A stretch of 64,000 bases of DNA. It comes from Lepturacanthus savala (Eukaryota > Chordata > Actinopteri > Scombriformes > Trichiuridae). Positions 46,011-58,443 of the stretch are shown here, in pieces. The stretch's first letter is position 1. The number at the start of each line of letters is the position of its first letter. A program made the translations under genes and the position numbers. A model generated the notes under the pieces. It was not told the origin of the DNA and searched no databases. It was given only the letters and a program-made list of their open reading frames with translations. The stretch lies in assembly GCA_030544235.1 (NCBI GenBank), contig CM060470.1, positions 10,046,856-10,110,855 of the forward strand, read 5' to 3'.

Positions 46011-46170
46011 CAGAATTCTTTATCAGAATCAGAATTCTTTATTTGTCACATGTGGATGTACATCCACAGTGAAATGAAAAAACGACACTCACTTCCAAAC
46101 TGTGCAAAAATACTATACAAGCATACAAATACAAGAATAATAAGATAAAAATAGAAAGAATAAATAAAAT
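46011..46170 (-). mobile_element. LINE/SINE 3' tail fragment
   Basis: CAGAATCAGAATTCTTTATT, then TGTCACATGTGGATGTACAT and CCACAGTGAAATG, is the inverted 3' end of a widespread fish retroposon. No ORF is attached. Confidence 0.6.
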
Positions 46171-47446
46171 ATAAGAATGAAATATAACTTGAAAATCACC
46201 TCCGTGGCAGAGGGAAAATGGAATATACACAATATACATATATTGTAGGGAATATTCAAATATTCAAATATGCAAATATCTTTAACATATTTTTAAAAGC
46301 TCAAAATCATAACATGGAGTTTATTCTAAACCGTTGCCATGGACGCCTTACTGAGGCAGCTTCTGAAGTTAGGTTCCAAACATTCAGAAGAGGGTTCCAC
46401 CACATATTAAACAAGCAATCTCTGTTTATAATTTCAAGAAGCAGCAAAAAACATATTATCATGGTTTAATTAATTCAAAATCTATTTCTATCTGTCTGTG
46501 GATTTTATTTCCTTTCACCTTTTTATTGCTTTTCATGTTTCCTATTTTAATTATGTGTCTTTTTGTTATTTTTTCTTGTTTTACCCTGTTTGTACCCTTT
46601 TTTAAAAGCAGGTTTAGCTGCATTTTATCCTGTGACAGGTGCTTTAAAAATAGACTTTATTATTATTATTATTACATGATTATTACATGTTTTTTTTTTT
46701 TTAGATATTTCAGTACCAGCTTCTCAAATGTGAGGATCTTGTACTCTTCTCAGTTTAAATGACTGCATTTTTTTTTTTTTTACATATTTGTCAAAATACA
46801 GTTCAGTACTAATCAATAATGAAAATAATCATTAGTTGCTCCCCTAAATACTGACTTAGAACCAGCAGCACCCTGTATAAAAGCATATTGATTAAACCGT
46901 ACGTCTCCAGCAGAAGTGACCAGGTCCTCTCCTAGCGATTGGTGGCCTAACACCAATCCCCATTTTCTCCATTTTCGCAGTTTGGTGCGCGGCAGCAAAG
47001 TAACCAGCAGCCATATCACAGTAGTTGACGCCGCAAGAGCGATGGCGAGCCTGAGCCGCTCTTTCAGGTTGCCGTAGAAACCGAGCGGGGCCATTTGTTC
47101 CAATTTGCTCTGTGGCGCTGAGATCAAAAAAAAAAAAAAAAAAAATCCTTGGAACCCGAAGTGCTCTCTGCATATTAGCGTTCCGTGTTTGAGTCAACAC
47201 AATTAGGCGTCCGTTCGCCTCATTAACATCTATATTGTTCATTTACAGTTAAAATGCCGTATGGGGTTTTAATGCGTTTGAACCGGGGCTGAACTCCGCC
47301 GGGTTGGTTTTTGTCATGGCGTAAGGCTTTGGAATGATGTATCTGGAAACGAGGCGTCTCGAGCTTTCCCTCTTCTCCTCCCCCCCCCCCCACACACACA
47401 CACACCCCCGACCCCTTTCCCCGACCCCCGTGAAGTCTCGGTTTAA
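46171..47446. other. AT-rich then GC-rich non-coding sequence
   Basis: AT-rich to about 46800. 46890-47230 is unique-looking with a poly-A run (47126-47145). A short C run followed by CA lies at 47381-47405. No gene seen. Confidence 0.35.
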
Positions 47447-47551
47447 ATGCCATTCCCGCTCCGCCTCCTCTGCTCCATTGAAAACTTGGCGGTTTGTTTA
47501 CGAGAGCGCCAGCACTTCTTTGTGGCCCTGCGCTCTGCTTATGAGAAGGAG
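47447..47551 (+). other. candidate exon A of a plus-strand transcript
   Basis: An open frame starts at ATG 47447 and runs 35 codons to a GTGAGC donor (AAGGAG|GTGAGC). The frame ends RQHFFVALRSAYEKE. It continues without a stop into exon B (47635-47699) across an 83-bp interval with a CT-rich tract and an AG acceptor, a normal intron size for fish. The left boundary is unknown and could be an acceptor further upstream. I do not recognise the peptide. It could be 5' UTR sequence of the inferred sema5b gene. Confidence 0.3.
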
Positions 47552-47585
47552 GTGAGCAGCTAGTGAAAGACTCACCCCTCCCCCT

Positions 47586-47622
<37 letters not shown>

Positions 47623-47634
47623 CCCTTCTCCCAG
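47552..47634 (+). repeat. 83-bp intron-like interval with a CT microsatellite
   Basis: A CCCCTCCC-rich start followed by about (CT)15 (roughly 47585-47616), then GTGTGTCCCTTCTCCCAG. It has the form of a polypyrimidine tract and acceptor. Confidence 0.5.
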
Positions 47635-47699
47635 AATCAGATTGAAAAGGACAGACGGCCCTCTCAGCCCCGTCCCTACACCCCAGTGATGCTTAGCTG
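47635..47699 (+). other. candidate 65-bp exon B (inferred sema5b 5' exon)
   Basis: It has a strong acceptor (long pyrimidine tract, CCCAG) and a strong donor (CTG|GTGAGTATG). The 65 bp read NQIEKDRRPSQPRPYTPV, then MLSW in the only frame that continues exon A, open throughout. It holds one ATG (47689) near its end. This could be a 5' UTR exon or the start of coding sequence. Splice-site quality is the main evidence, and the gene assignment is by position only. Confidence 0.45.
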
Positions 47700-48464
47700 G
47701 TGAGTATGACGCCTTGTTTGCTTTTTTTTTCATTCACGTCACTTTCATGCATTTTTTTTTCTCCCTTTTTTCCACCATAAGTTTGTTCCTGCATCTTTTA
47801 CCTGAATCTCTGCTTTCCCTCCCACAAACATCATTTTCCTACGTGCTCAATTTCGCTGTCAAACCCTGAACTTATCTCATGGATGTTTCTCAAGGATTTC
47901 TCTATGATGAGGTTATTGCTGTTTTTCTCACGTTCCAACTCTTTGGTAAAATCTCTCTCTCCCCCTCCAAAATCTCTGTGGCCTCTGTAGTAAAAGTAAG
48001 GCGGTCTTTTTTTTTTTTGTGTGTGTGTGTGTTTTGTTGTGAAAAGCCCTTTATCCCGAGTGAGCGAAGTGATTTCAAAAGCGGCGGTGAGAGTGGAGGC
48101 GGAAGGGAGGAGGCAAAAAGGGAGAGGTGGAGAAACGGTTGGAGGGCCTTCATACAGGCTGCTAATGGAAGACTTTTACCTCTTTCTTGCTCTCTCTCTC
48201 TTTCTCTCTCACACTTTCTCTTTGCGTGAATGTGAATCATGAATCACTCCAGCACAGACAGCGCTGAGCCAAATTAAAACAACTGTGAAACCAGTGTTCA
48301 GGTGAGATGCGACAGGAACACCATGACAGACCGTATTGCGGTCCCTAAAAAAAACGATATAAATATGCAGAATCTGTAGGTCAATTATTATTTAGGGACT
48401 GGAAAGTGTTTATGTTCGCAGTCTGAGTAGTATCGACCAATCACATTTGAGCTTGGGCTGCTAG

Positions 48465-48625
48465 TGATGAGCAGTGTCGGGCAAGTTACTTCAAAACTAA
48501 TGCCTTTATTACTTGTTACTGTCATTTAAAAGCCATTGGTTACATTAGAATATTACTGAATTTAAGATGTAAGGCATGACAGTACTATTGCATTACTTTT
48601 AAGATTTAATAACTGGAAATATAGA
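48465..48625. repeat. decayed hAT-like repeat
   Basis: GTGTCGGGCAAGTTACTTCA, then ACTTGTTACTGTCATT and TGCATTACTTTTAAG, resembles a common fish repeat built on alternating AGTAAC/GTTACT motifs. Termini are unclear. Confidence 0.4.
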
Positions 48626-51204
48626 TTAAGCAATATAAATATAGCTCATCTTGTCATTATTGCTGTGAGTCACAACAAGGACTGAGACTGAAGAGTCTCA
48701 GAGCAGGAGAACGTTAATTTACTACTAACTACTAACTTCATGTTACTATGGCAACTCTGTAAATGTTAGGAAGTGGACAGTTCTTTACACACAAAGTGCA
48801 TTTGACTACGATGTTCTTCAAATCTTTATGATTCGCAAACATAAAGTAATGAGCGTTTGTCCATCTGGAGACCATGCTACCCAAGGTTTTCTGCAGGTTC
48901 ACTCGTCTCCATCTTCCGTCTGACGAGCCAAAAGGAAAAAGAAGTGAAACGCGGATATTTCACAGAAAAACCAAACAAAAAAGCCACCACAACCACTTTA
49001 ATCCAGGTTAAAAACTCATTGCAATGTGTGTTAGGGACATTCATACTGAGTAAAATATTACCCGCAAAAAGCGTTGGCCAAGTGGTATCTCAGGACCTAA
49101 GTGAGTCCGTTGGCAATTTTTAGCTTTTTGTTAACTTGTATTAGTTTTAATTAGCTTTTGTCAGCTTGTACGGCTCCATTCTCGTGTCTCAAGTTACAAG
49201 TTGGACTGTAAACAATGGCCAGTGAACAGAAAAGGAAGTCTTGGACTCACCCCCAGAAGCAAATCAGTTGTCAGATGATAACCAGTGAGTTAGACAATGC
49301 TTTCAGAGCCACGGCTCGCTGTCAGCAGGCTGTAATTATGACCGCTTGGAATGAAAAACGTGTGAAAATAGATTCACGTATGGGACCATTTTGGTCACAG
49401 TCTAAGTCCCTGTTTTATCATGGACACAAATTAATTCAACGACTTATTTGAGGAGCGAATCTTTCTTTATCCTCTTTGTCTTGCCACCCAACACAGTATA
49501 TTCATCTCCTCCAGCTAAAATTTTCCTAATTCTAACCCTAAGCCCCTTTACCCTAACTCTAACCGTTCATCTTGGACGTCCAATGGCTAGGGAGGCTACG
49601 TCAGCAAAACCATGAAACAAACTATAGTAGAAGGATTTCCCAAAGTTTTCCTTAAAATGTCAACTTCTTAAACACATCTGACTGGATATATGTGGGTAAT
49701 GCAAACTTCACATAGAACAATCACAGCAAAATTCGACTGAAAAGACAGAGAGGGTGGTTTATGGCCATGCATGATGAGCTGATATATTTATATCAAACAT
49801 CATAGAATAAAAATCACAAAAAAAACACACAAAAAGCAAAATATGTCTCCTTCGAGCAGTCAGTAACATTGATTATAATATATATATAATAAGATATTAT
49901 TAAATAATATGTATTTTGGGTTGGGTGTATTTTCACTTTATTGCAAATGTGCTTTTAAATAATGAATCATGGCTGTAAAAGCTAATGCCCACCTCCACTT
50001 TCTTGTAGACAGGTGCGTAGGAGAAAATGTCCTCAGGAAAGAGAAGAGAGAGCTCCCGCACACTATAGTTTGACTTGTGATACGCTTTTTTTTTTGAAAA
50101 GCAATGAATTCGGCCAAGTACAAAGCAGTATGTTTGGTTTTACAGTATTCACTGTTAGAAAGTTATAGCGTCCATTTCACAACGTCACAAAATCTTATGA
50201 CAATAACAATTCAAATTGGGGCATTAATAAAATTTAAAAAAAAAGAATCGCCATTAAACGGCTGCCATACATCCTTGTGGACATTAAAAGTGGGCTCTGC
50301 CAGTTTTATGCATCATAATCAGTTTACGGGTGTCGAGGGGTGCTGAAAAAGTTGTACAAAGCTTTTTGTGGCTCCAGAGGGTGCAGCAAAAAGTCTGAGA
50401 ACCGGCTCAACGCCACATCTCACTTGAGTCAGTGTCGACTAAATTGCAAATGTAAGTATGAAAATATGGAGCAAAAATACTGCCCAGTTGAAAGCATGTT
50501 TTTTTAATAATCTAATATCGGATCAATTACATCAATTAAACATATCTGATTAAAATAACGTCCGTCATGTGCAGTTGACTGAGACTGAGAGTTTAGCGAA
50601 CGTACAGAGACCAAAACTCTGGAACCAAGATGATCAGATGTCATCATCATATGTCCTAATCCTTGGAAATTAGCTGTTGATTTAGGATGAGGACCAATCT
50701 AAATTACAAAACCCAGAGCCTGTTTTTTTTTCTTGTGGGATGAAACACTACTCAGGCTGAACAGACCAGTTCAATATGAAAAACACAGACCTCATCTGCT
50801 TCCCTCCGTATTTCAATATCCCTAAAGGCGAGCGCTGGAATTTGCTTATGTTCTATTGTTGGACTCCCCTTGCTCAGCAGTCGCCTCCTTCTCACTTTGC
50901 TAGATTCAATTTACGGCCTAAATGTCTTCCCCTAATATGTGTCATTGGAGCAGAGCAGTGGCACTCCCCTCCTCTGGCTGATTTCAAGAGCCTCCTCTGT
51001 GTTTGTCTTGGTTCTCTCTGCATCTCTGGGAGGAGATCAGGGACTCCAGTCGTGGCTGGCATGTAGTCCCGTCCTGCCCCGCTGTTGTTTGCTGATATTT
51101 AGTTCAGGATGACAATAAGCCGGAAGAAAACAAGCTCCTTTTAGGCCAATGAGAGAGAGAAGAATTGGACTGAGAGGGAGACCTAGAAAAAGTTGAGGGG
51201 GGGG

Positions 51205-51430
51205 GGCTCATCCCTGGATGAGGATTCTCTTTAAAGCTTTCTGTTTGTGGCCCCTAGGGCCGAATTAAGGGAGTGTCATTATCCCTGGCAAATTACCACG
51301 CTGCCTTTGTGGTCCAGCCATGGTACATTAGGGTGCCTTAAAACGTGGACGATCTGTGCCCATTCAGCGCACAAAGAGAGGGGCCGCTGGCAGATCCTTG
51401 GCCCGGCTCACAGAGGAGGTATTCACAACA
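51205..51430. promoter_or_regulatory. candidate conserved non-coding element
   Basis: Unique sequence with CTCTTTAAAGCTTTCTG, CCGAATTAAGGGAGTGTC and CTGGCAAATTACCACGC, GC about half, bounded by a ten-G run (51197-51206) and G-rich sequence (51435-51450). Inferred from composition. Confidence 0.3.
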
Positions 51431-51747
51431 CATTGGGGGGGTGGGGGGTGGTAACGGTGGTGACGGTGATGGAGAGGGTCTCCTGAGATGAGTAAAACTC
51501 ACTCCGGCCAATGTGACATACCCTTAAAACCAATGCCAGCTGATGATGTCACCCCTTGGCTTCGTCTGGAGTCTGCCGTGGAAATCCTGGATCTGATAAG
51601 GAGACTCATGAATGTGCTTTCCATTCCAGTTTGTTCACATTCGCCCATTCCATTTCTAAACCAGGATCTGATTTGTCTAATTAGATGTGTAGTAACAAAT
51701 CATCACCGCTACAAAATGGAAGATATTTCCTTTAAACTTCTGGAATG

Positions 51748-52059
51748 GGGTGACACGGTATCGCAGTGGGTAGCACTGTTGCCTCACAGCAAGAAGGTTC
51801 AAGACCTTGTGTGGAGTTTTGTTCTCCCCGTGTCTACACAGGTTTTCTCCAGGTTCCCCAGCTTCCTCCCACAGTCCAAAAACATGCTAAGGTTAATTGG
51901 AGACTCTAAATAAGTGACAGTCAATGGTGTGTGTTCTCCATGATAGGCTGGTGACCATCTGGGGTGTATCCCTGCCTCTTGCCTGTAACGCGCTGGGATT
52001 GGCTCCAGCAGACCCTGCGACCCTATTGAGGAATAAGCGGGTATAGAAAATGACTGACT
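51748..52059 (+). repeat. GGCGACACGGTGGCGCAG interspersed repeat, copy 3
   Basis: It opens GGGTGACACGGTATCGCAG, includes GCCTCACAGCAAGAAGGTTC, CAGTCCAAAAACATGCTAAG and TTAATTGGAGACTCTAAAT, and ends GAGGAATAAGCGGGTATAG. Internal deletions relative to the 34301 copy. Confidence 0.9.
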
Positions 52060-52099
52060 TAGAACCCCTTGAGAATGTACATCTGTCAAATATATGTAA

Positions 52100-52480
52100 A
52101 ATCTCAATTTGACCCAGTCAACAGTCTCTTGAGAATCTTTTATACCTTCATCATCCAGTCTGATCTGTGCATGTCAATCACTGTCTGGTTTGGATTTGAC
52201 AGGAACAACTGCAATGACTGCAAACGGACAATCAGGTCTGCAGTACCATCCTTTCAGGACTTATACCAGTCCAGAGTTTTACAAAATGGGCATGAAGCAT
52301 CACTGCAGACCCCTCACAACCTGCACACAAACTATCTGATCTGCTCCTCTCTGGTAGACTCTTCAGAACTCTGTGCACCAGGACTACCAGACATGAAAAC
52401 AGTTTCTTCCAGGTTTCAGGAGAGAGAAATTCTGTGTGTGGTCACACATACTTTGGCGAATAAAGCTGATTCTGATTCTG
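52100..52480 (+). pseudogene. LINE 3' end (reverse transcriptase C-terminal region and tail)
   Basis: The open frame reads NSLLRIFYTFIIQSDLCMSI, then VPSFQDLYQSRVL, which resembles the C-terminal LLxxFYxxxIxSVLxxxIxxW and PSLxDIYxxRxL motifs of fish non-LTR elements. It closes with ACTTTGGCGAATAAAGCTGA, then TTCTGATTCTG, the characteristic tail of such elements. It is 5' truncated, as usual for LINEs, and lacks the catalytic motif. Confidence 0.75.
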
Positions 52481-52540
52481 TATAGATGCCCTGTCCTCAA
52501 CACCATGCATGATCAGACTCCTGCTGCAGAGCAGAGGCGA

Positions 52541-53180
52541 GGCAAGTTTATTTATGTATCACACTTCAGCAACAAGGCAGTTCAGCAGATCAGAAATGTA
52601 TTTTGGCCCTAAACCATTCAGTGCTGTTTGACAGACAGGAAGACCGAACAAGCAGTGAATCAGCTGCAGCTGTCTGATCGACTTTTTAGAGAGACCGGTG
52701 AAGACATTGTTACAGTAGTCGGGTCTGCTGAAGATAAAAGCATGGACAAGTTTTTCCAAATCCTGCTGAAACATAAGTCCTTTAATCCTTAATATATTCT
52801 TCAGGTGATTGTAGGCTGATGTTGTAATTATTTAAATGAGGCTGTTGAAATTCAAGTCTGAGTCCAGGACTATACCAAGATTTCTGGCTTAGTATTTTGG
52901 ATTTTTAACATTATTGATTGAAGCCGAGCACTGAATTTTAATCGTTTTTTGAGCCAACTCCAAAAAACAATTACTTGAGTTTTATCTTTGTTAAATTGAA
53001 GACAATTCTGGCACATCCGATCGTTGATTTGCCCAATGCTCTCGCTCAGCATCTGTGTGGGATTGGAGTCCCCCTGGTTAATGTAAATTTGTGTGTCGTC
53101 TGCATAAATATGGTAACACACTTTGTAGGCAGGTTGGAAAAGAAAGGTGCTGTTCTGTTGGCTTGTTTTGAATAAGACTT
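52541..53180 (-). pseudogene. Rex/L2/CR1-like LINE reverse transcriptase fragment
   Basis: On the minus strand: YHIYADDTQIYI carries the YADD catalytic motif of reverse transcriptase (near 53096-53107). It is followed by INDRMCQNCLQFNKDKTQVI, then EKLVHAFIFSRPDYCN, VFTGLSKKSIRQLQLI and LNGLGPKYISDLL. The last part is fused after a deletion that removed the usual LHWLPV segment. Frameshifts separate the blocks. The 3' end at 52541 (GGCAAGTTTATTTATGTATC on plus) is the tail. Confidence 0.85.
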
Positions 53181-56100
53181 ATGAGATTAACAATTTATCA
53201 ACCAGGGATGCTGGGGTACCACCACTCCTCCAAATCCAATTATGGAATTCCTATTTTATTGAAAAATATTTTTTGTTATTATTGTGTTGTGTATGTGTGT
53301 GTACATCAGTTGTTATGTAAATCATACGTAATTACAGACATGTGTGATGACTCTGTCCTGAACTTTTCCAACAGCAGTGTGTAATACATTCATCTTTTCC
53401 TGGTTGCTTTTGGTTGTTTAGCACTCCACAGCCTAACCGAGTCTGCATTATACACCCAAGAAATGTTGCAATGGGCAATCTTCTGACTTTCATTGGTTCC
53501 TATATGTAACACGGACCTCCTGAAGGCAGCCAAGATGTACACAGATCGTTGTGGTACTATGGTGATAATTGTAAAATGAAAGCAGTTTCAAAGTGGCCAC
53601 AAAAGTTATCTTTTAAAACTTTTAGAGCAGCTCTAAAAGCTAACCCAGACACCAGACACCAACAGCTTTATGAAACAAGCTCCTGAACAGAATAGAGTAT
53701 GGTGAGCTCATGAGACCCTATTTCAAAAGAAATATGTATGGCGGTCAATTGGGAGAGACAATATATCTTTTGATCCTGTTTGTGCCATACCAGAGGCATG
53801 ATGACTAATGGACGTAAATCAGATTGTTCTTTCATTTTTAAACTGAAGCCAATAATTCTAGTCACCATCATGATGTAATGACATTACATTCAAGATATTT
53901 TAGTGTCGGGCAGAAATATCCCGTTCGTGGATATCTATAAAATGTCCCTTACAAGTTGGTTTCACGAGTTGTAGAGAACATAGCAGCACATTGAGTTACA
54001 TTTTAGTAAATGTAAATGTAGTAAATGTTTTCAACAGGGGAATGCTCCTGCATCCTATTAGCCGATTCATTTTCTCAATCAGCTGGCTGCACAATACGAA
54101 ACATATCGAGAGCACTGGTCTTGCTCTAAAGTTTAAGGTAATGAGGTGCACAGTCCAGGGAAGAAGAAAGAACTGGGGATACATTGTTTGACCTGGTCAA
54201 TGCTTTCACATTTCAAGGGTCATTTGAGATGATTGGATGAACCCTGGTGTCCTTTATTCTATCCACCACTGGAAATGGGACCTGATTCGAGAAGCGAGGG
54301 CAGACACCTTTTAGTCCGTGCGAAGGATTGCAGCCATTGCAAAATGCTTGCAACATATAAACGTCTGTCTGTTATAGATGGCATCCACTACGAGCATTGG
54401 TGGAGGCTTATTTCAAAGATCAGTAGGCAGCTTAGACTCAGCGATCAGTGTTGATCCTCTGGGCCTGAACCGACTGAATCAAGTTTCCACCCAAGGCTAT
54501 AAATTCAGCGTGCACCATGAGCTGTAATGTCAGTCTCTTCAAAGAAAACTAAATAAGAGCGTGACTGAAAGCACTGTAAAACTCCTAGTGTGTGAAAAGT
54601 TTGTTCCTGGCATCCTGCCTTTATTTATCATCTAATCAACTGGAACCTTTACCTCGACGATTGATGTCTTCTTCATTTTATTTTTCTTTCCACGATAGGT
54701 GGGAGATTTCATTACTTTCCTACACTGTTTCCTGGTTTCATGAACTCAATCCCTCTGCTGAAGTGGATGAAGGAAGGGAGGAGGCTTTTGTCAAAGGGCC
54801 ACGGTGGAAACCCTGAGCCCGTAAATCCTGCGCTGATCTTTGCATCATTAAGTTGTGAGCCCTGAGTCCTTTGGTTCTTTATCACCAGGCTTGGATCCCA
54901 GGCCATAACAGAGGCTAACTGGCTAATGATTAGCTGTCTTCTGCAGCTACTCCAGACCTGGCTGCTTCTGCTGCTTGTCGGGATGTGAGGGGGGGTATGA
55001 AACCATATAAATCTGGCCTCATATACTTTCTCTCTCATGGTATCAGGCTTTCCACAAAGTTAATGGTGAAATGTAAATGGCTTATACAGATAAAGCTCTG
55101 TTGATTCAAGCTACTGCATTGTATACTAAGCTGTCCCTGACAACTTGTAAAGTGGCTGGTGTACCTATAATGTATTGTTTTGGAGTGGTTTGAGTAGGTG
55201 CTATTGAATTTGACACAAAGCACTTATCTCCTCTGAGTGCTGCTGCTAAAAAGATTGTTTTTAGGACCTTAGGTTCATGGAGCAGGGCGGGAGAGGAATA
55301 AAGGCTGAGAAGCTGAATATTGGACAATGATTCTTATTTCTATCAATAAACGTGATTAACTTTGTTTTTCAGGTCTATGAACGTGATCCTCTGACAAACC
55401 CTGTTAGGTTACAAAGGTTGCGCTTCTTTGCCATCGTACTTGCCGAACACCTCAAAATTAAGGAGGATTTAGAAAACCAGGGGTGGTGCCAATTTTAGGA
55501 ATGAAAATAACAAATTAACAAGTACACTTATAAATGCATAACTGCTTTTAATTTTACTAGTGCAGTGCCCGTAGGAAGCATGCTTTCCTATACAATTACA
55601 GAAATGAAGTGCTGACACTTGAAAGCAGATGAGAAGAGCATGGTCACTCTTGAGAAATACTACTTACTGATGAGATTACTGTAACATGGAGGACATCCAG
55701 TGTAGGCTTCCACATCCACACAGAGTGAGCCAGGCTACATTTTATGTTGAACTGACTGTGCGATCAATGCAGGAAGAAACAGGACAAGGAGCCTTGAATT
55801 GTAACGAAAACGCTGGGAAGCAACATGACGAAGAGCGCCGTGATACAGTGCTTTACACTGTATCCAAAATGCTGCTGCGGGATAGCACTGTGAAGTCTAT
55901 GGGATTTGAACTTTTATTGATAATTATGATGTTTTGAATATACAAAAAAATGCCACAAAAAAAGGATGCACACCATTGTGCAATGCGCAAGATATACAAA
56001 CCATTAGATAGATAAAGCTCAGGACAGAATATAGAAAGAATTCAACCCTCTGACTAAGTCTTATGTCCAGACTGCAGCCTAAAGTGACCCAAATCTGATT

Positions 56101-57310
56101 TTTACACCCTTATGTGACCTGCATTTGATCTTTTAATGACACAGATCCAATTTTTTCAAATGCGACCCAGGCCACTTGGATATGTGTGGTCCTAAAACTG
56201 ATCTTTTGACATATGATTTGATTCTAAATGGCTAAATCATGTTCATGACCTTCATCAACAAGTGACAAATGTCACTATTTTGCATTAAAGTAGGTGGAAG
56301 CAGGAAGAAAGCAACCACCGTGGGGCAAAAACCTTGCCCTTGTTTTCCTTAACCTCCTTCTCAAAACAAATATGTTGTACATGTGCCGGCTCCAGTGGGA
56401 CAGCAACATTAAAATCACCAGATACTCACTGCTAGCGTCCATGTTTGCTTCTGCAAACACTGAGCATGCTAGCTGCATAGATCTATACGTTTCACCTGAA
56501 TCCTGGAAAGAATTGTGGAAAAAGCTGTAGAAGTTTATCTTTGCAGGGCTTATACCCTCTGCAGTGCCAGAAACAGGTTGTGATAACTAAAAGGAAGAAA
56601 AGTTCCCATTATTCGTGTCCCCAATGTCACAAATGTCTACTGGCATTAGAAACATATAGGAGCTAATCAATCACACTTCTTTCTGTGTCACCTAGTTACA
56701 TTTTTAAGCGGGTGCACTCTATAGCGGAGCCTGTAACCCCCTTACGCACAAGAGTACATCCGCGCGTATTGTGTTAACATCTCCGAAATCCCATTAGAAA
56801 CTTTTGATGTATTTTAGGCTCAACCTGACCACGGTGTAGCAGTCGACTTCAGATATTTCACACTGTGGGAAAAACCACTTCGGCTCACCACAGCCGGTTG
56901 GTTCTCCTGGCTGTAAACTTGCTGCTTAATCATTCAGTAAGGATTAGTGGCACGATGTGTTTTCTAATTATAGACCTGGACTGTGCTCTCTCCTCCTCTG
57001 CGGGGTCAAATCTAGCCCACCAGGCCCTCAGCCAGCCGCTTACTCACAGCCGCGCTCGGCTGCTGCTTTCACACATTTCTTTCCGTGCGTTTGTCTTTTT
57101 TTTTGTTGTTCTTTTTTTCTTTTCTTTTCCGTCGGTTGTGGTTCGTGCGTTTCTCCGAGACTCCCCCTTGTTGTCGAGCTCACAACAAAGACTTTTCATT
57201 TGGATGACATAAAACTCAATGAAGTAGCTGTCAAAATAAATCACTTCCTGTGTCAAGGAGGAACCAAGGAATTGCCTGAAAGAAAAGGACACCGATTTCC
57301 CCCCTCCCCA

Positions 57311-57313
<3 letters not shown>
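53181..57313. other. non-coding sequence
   Basis: No gene recognised. 56062-56290 is a probable DNA-transposon remnant (listed separately). 54480-54960 is unique. The remainder is AT-rich with no splice-bounded ORF of note. Confidence 0.4.
56062..56290 (+). repeat. probable DNA-transposon remnant
   Basis: GTCCAGACTGCAGCCTAAAG, then TGACCCAAATCTGATTTT, TTATGTGACCTGCATTTGAT and CACAGATCCAA, resembles a fish repeat with alternating AGATCTGAT-like phrases. Termini not resolved. Confidence 0.4.

Positions 57314-57380
<67 letters not shown>
57314..57380. repeat. AC microsatellite
   Basis: Uninterrupted (AC)n of about 67 bases, followed by ATATAT. Confidence 0.95.
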
Positions 57381-57386
<6 letters not shown>

Positions 57387-57429
57387 TCGATCAATCAGTT
57401 CCCTCTTGTCACATATTCTCATTCTTGGG

Positions 57430-57760
57430 GGAACAATAGGTTTGATTAACCCTTCTGGGAAAGCTCATTATCCATTTCCATCACAAAGATGTTTGCGAAA
57501 CACTTGGTTTTGAAACGCCCGAGTGAAAAGAGTACAGTTCAAAAGAAAATGTCGATGCCCGCGAGCTCTCAAAAGGCAATAACAGAAAAAAAAATGATGG
57601 CTGCCAGTCTCAGTATCCGTCTTAACAGGCCAGATGTGTATCCTGCATTGTGAATATCAATATTTCTTTTCTTTAATCATTGAGTCCAGCCTGTGAGCTG
57701 GGACAGCTGAAACAGAAGTGTACGAGTTGACAGACGTTTGAGATCGGCCTGTTGTTTTCT
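57430..57760. promoter_or_regulatory. candidate conserved non-coding element
   Basis: Unique sequence next to the AC repeat with AAGCTCATTATCCATTTCC, CATCACAAAGATGTTTGCG, CTTTAATCATTGAGTCCAGC and GGGACAGCTGAAACAG. Balanced GC and no repeats. Inferred from composition. Confidence 0.35.
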
Positions 57761-58364
57761 CTTTTGTGTGTTGTATTACTCAATTTTTTTTCTTTTCTTC
57801 CTACTGCAGACAGGGCAATTGGCAACAGAGGGGCTTAAATTATATATTTATGAGGTTATTTTTATTGTCAGACCATGTTTGGTCTTTTGGGGGTTCCATT
57901 GTTAGGCAAAATCAATAGCAAACTTCTTGAGGGTCCACCTAGGAAATCAATTTTTAATCAGATCATCCAGTTCATATCAGGTTATTCTGTCTATTTTTCC
58001 CATTAGTCATTCAGCGATGTAGAATCACATGTGAAAATATGTTGCGTTGTAATAACCTCAAAATGATTTGATTTACATCATGACAACTACACTTTCGAGT
58101 TATTTAACACTCAACAACATAGAAACAAACTGTTTTCTATGATATGGATTTCACGTGTGCGCCTCCACGGCTCTGAGATAGGCCCACTGTATGTTGTGTT
58201 TAGCCTAGCGTTTAGCCTAGCTTAGCGCAAAGACTGGAAGGAAGGGTATATCTTAGAATTTACAGATGATTGCACAACACAGTGCTATTATACAAATGCC
58301 ATTTAAATCAACCAAAATATCATAATAAACTAAGATATCATATTTGTAGTGTGCAGATTTGGTT

Positions 58365-58443
<79 letters not shown>

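Larger units (their letters stand above)
47700..51747. other. non-coding sequence
   Basis: No recognised coding exon. A possible 48-bp exon lies at 48253-48300 (acceptor CTCCAG, donor GTTCAG|GTGAGA). 48800-50750 is AT-rich and unremarkable, with CCCTAA-like units at 49536-49563. 50790-51430 is unique and looks regulatory. Confidence 0.4.

Noticed and set aside
49536..49563. CCCTAA-like units resembling interstitial telomere repeat
   Set aside because: Only about three imperfect units, too few and too diverged to claim a telomeric relic.
57044..57439. Open frames of about 116-160 codons through the AC repeat
   Set aside because: Dinucleotide repeats translate to endless VC or TH runs. These are artefacts.
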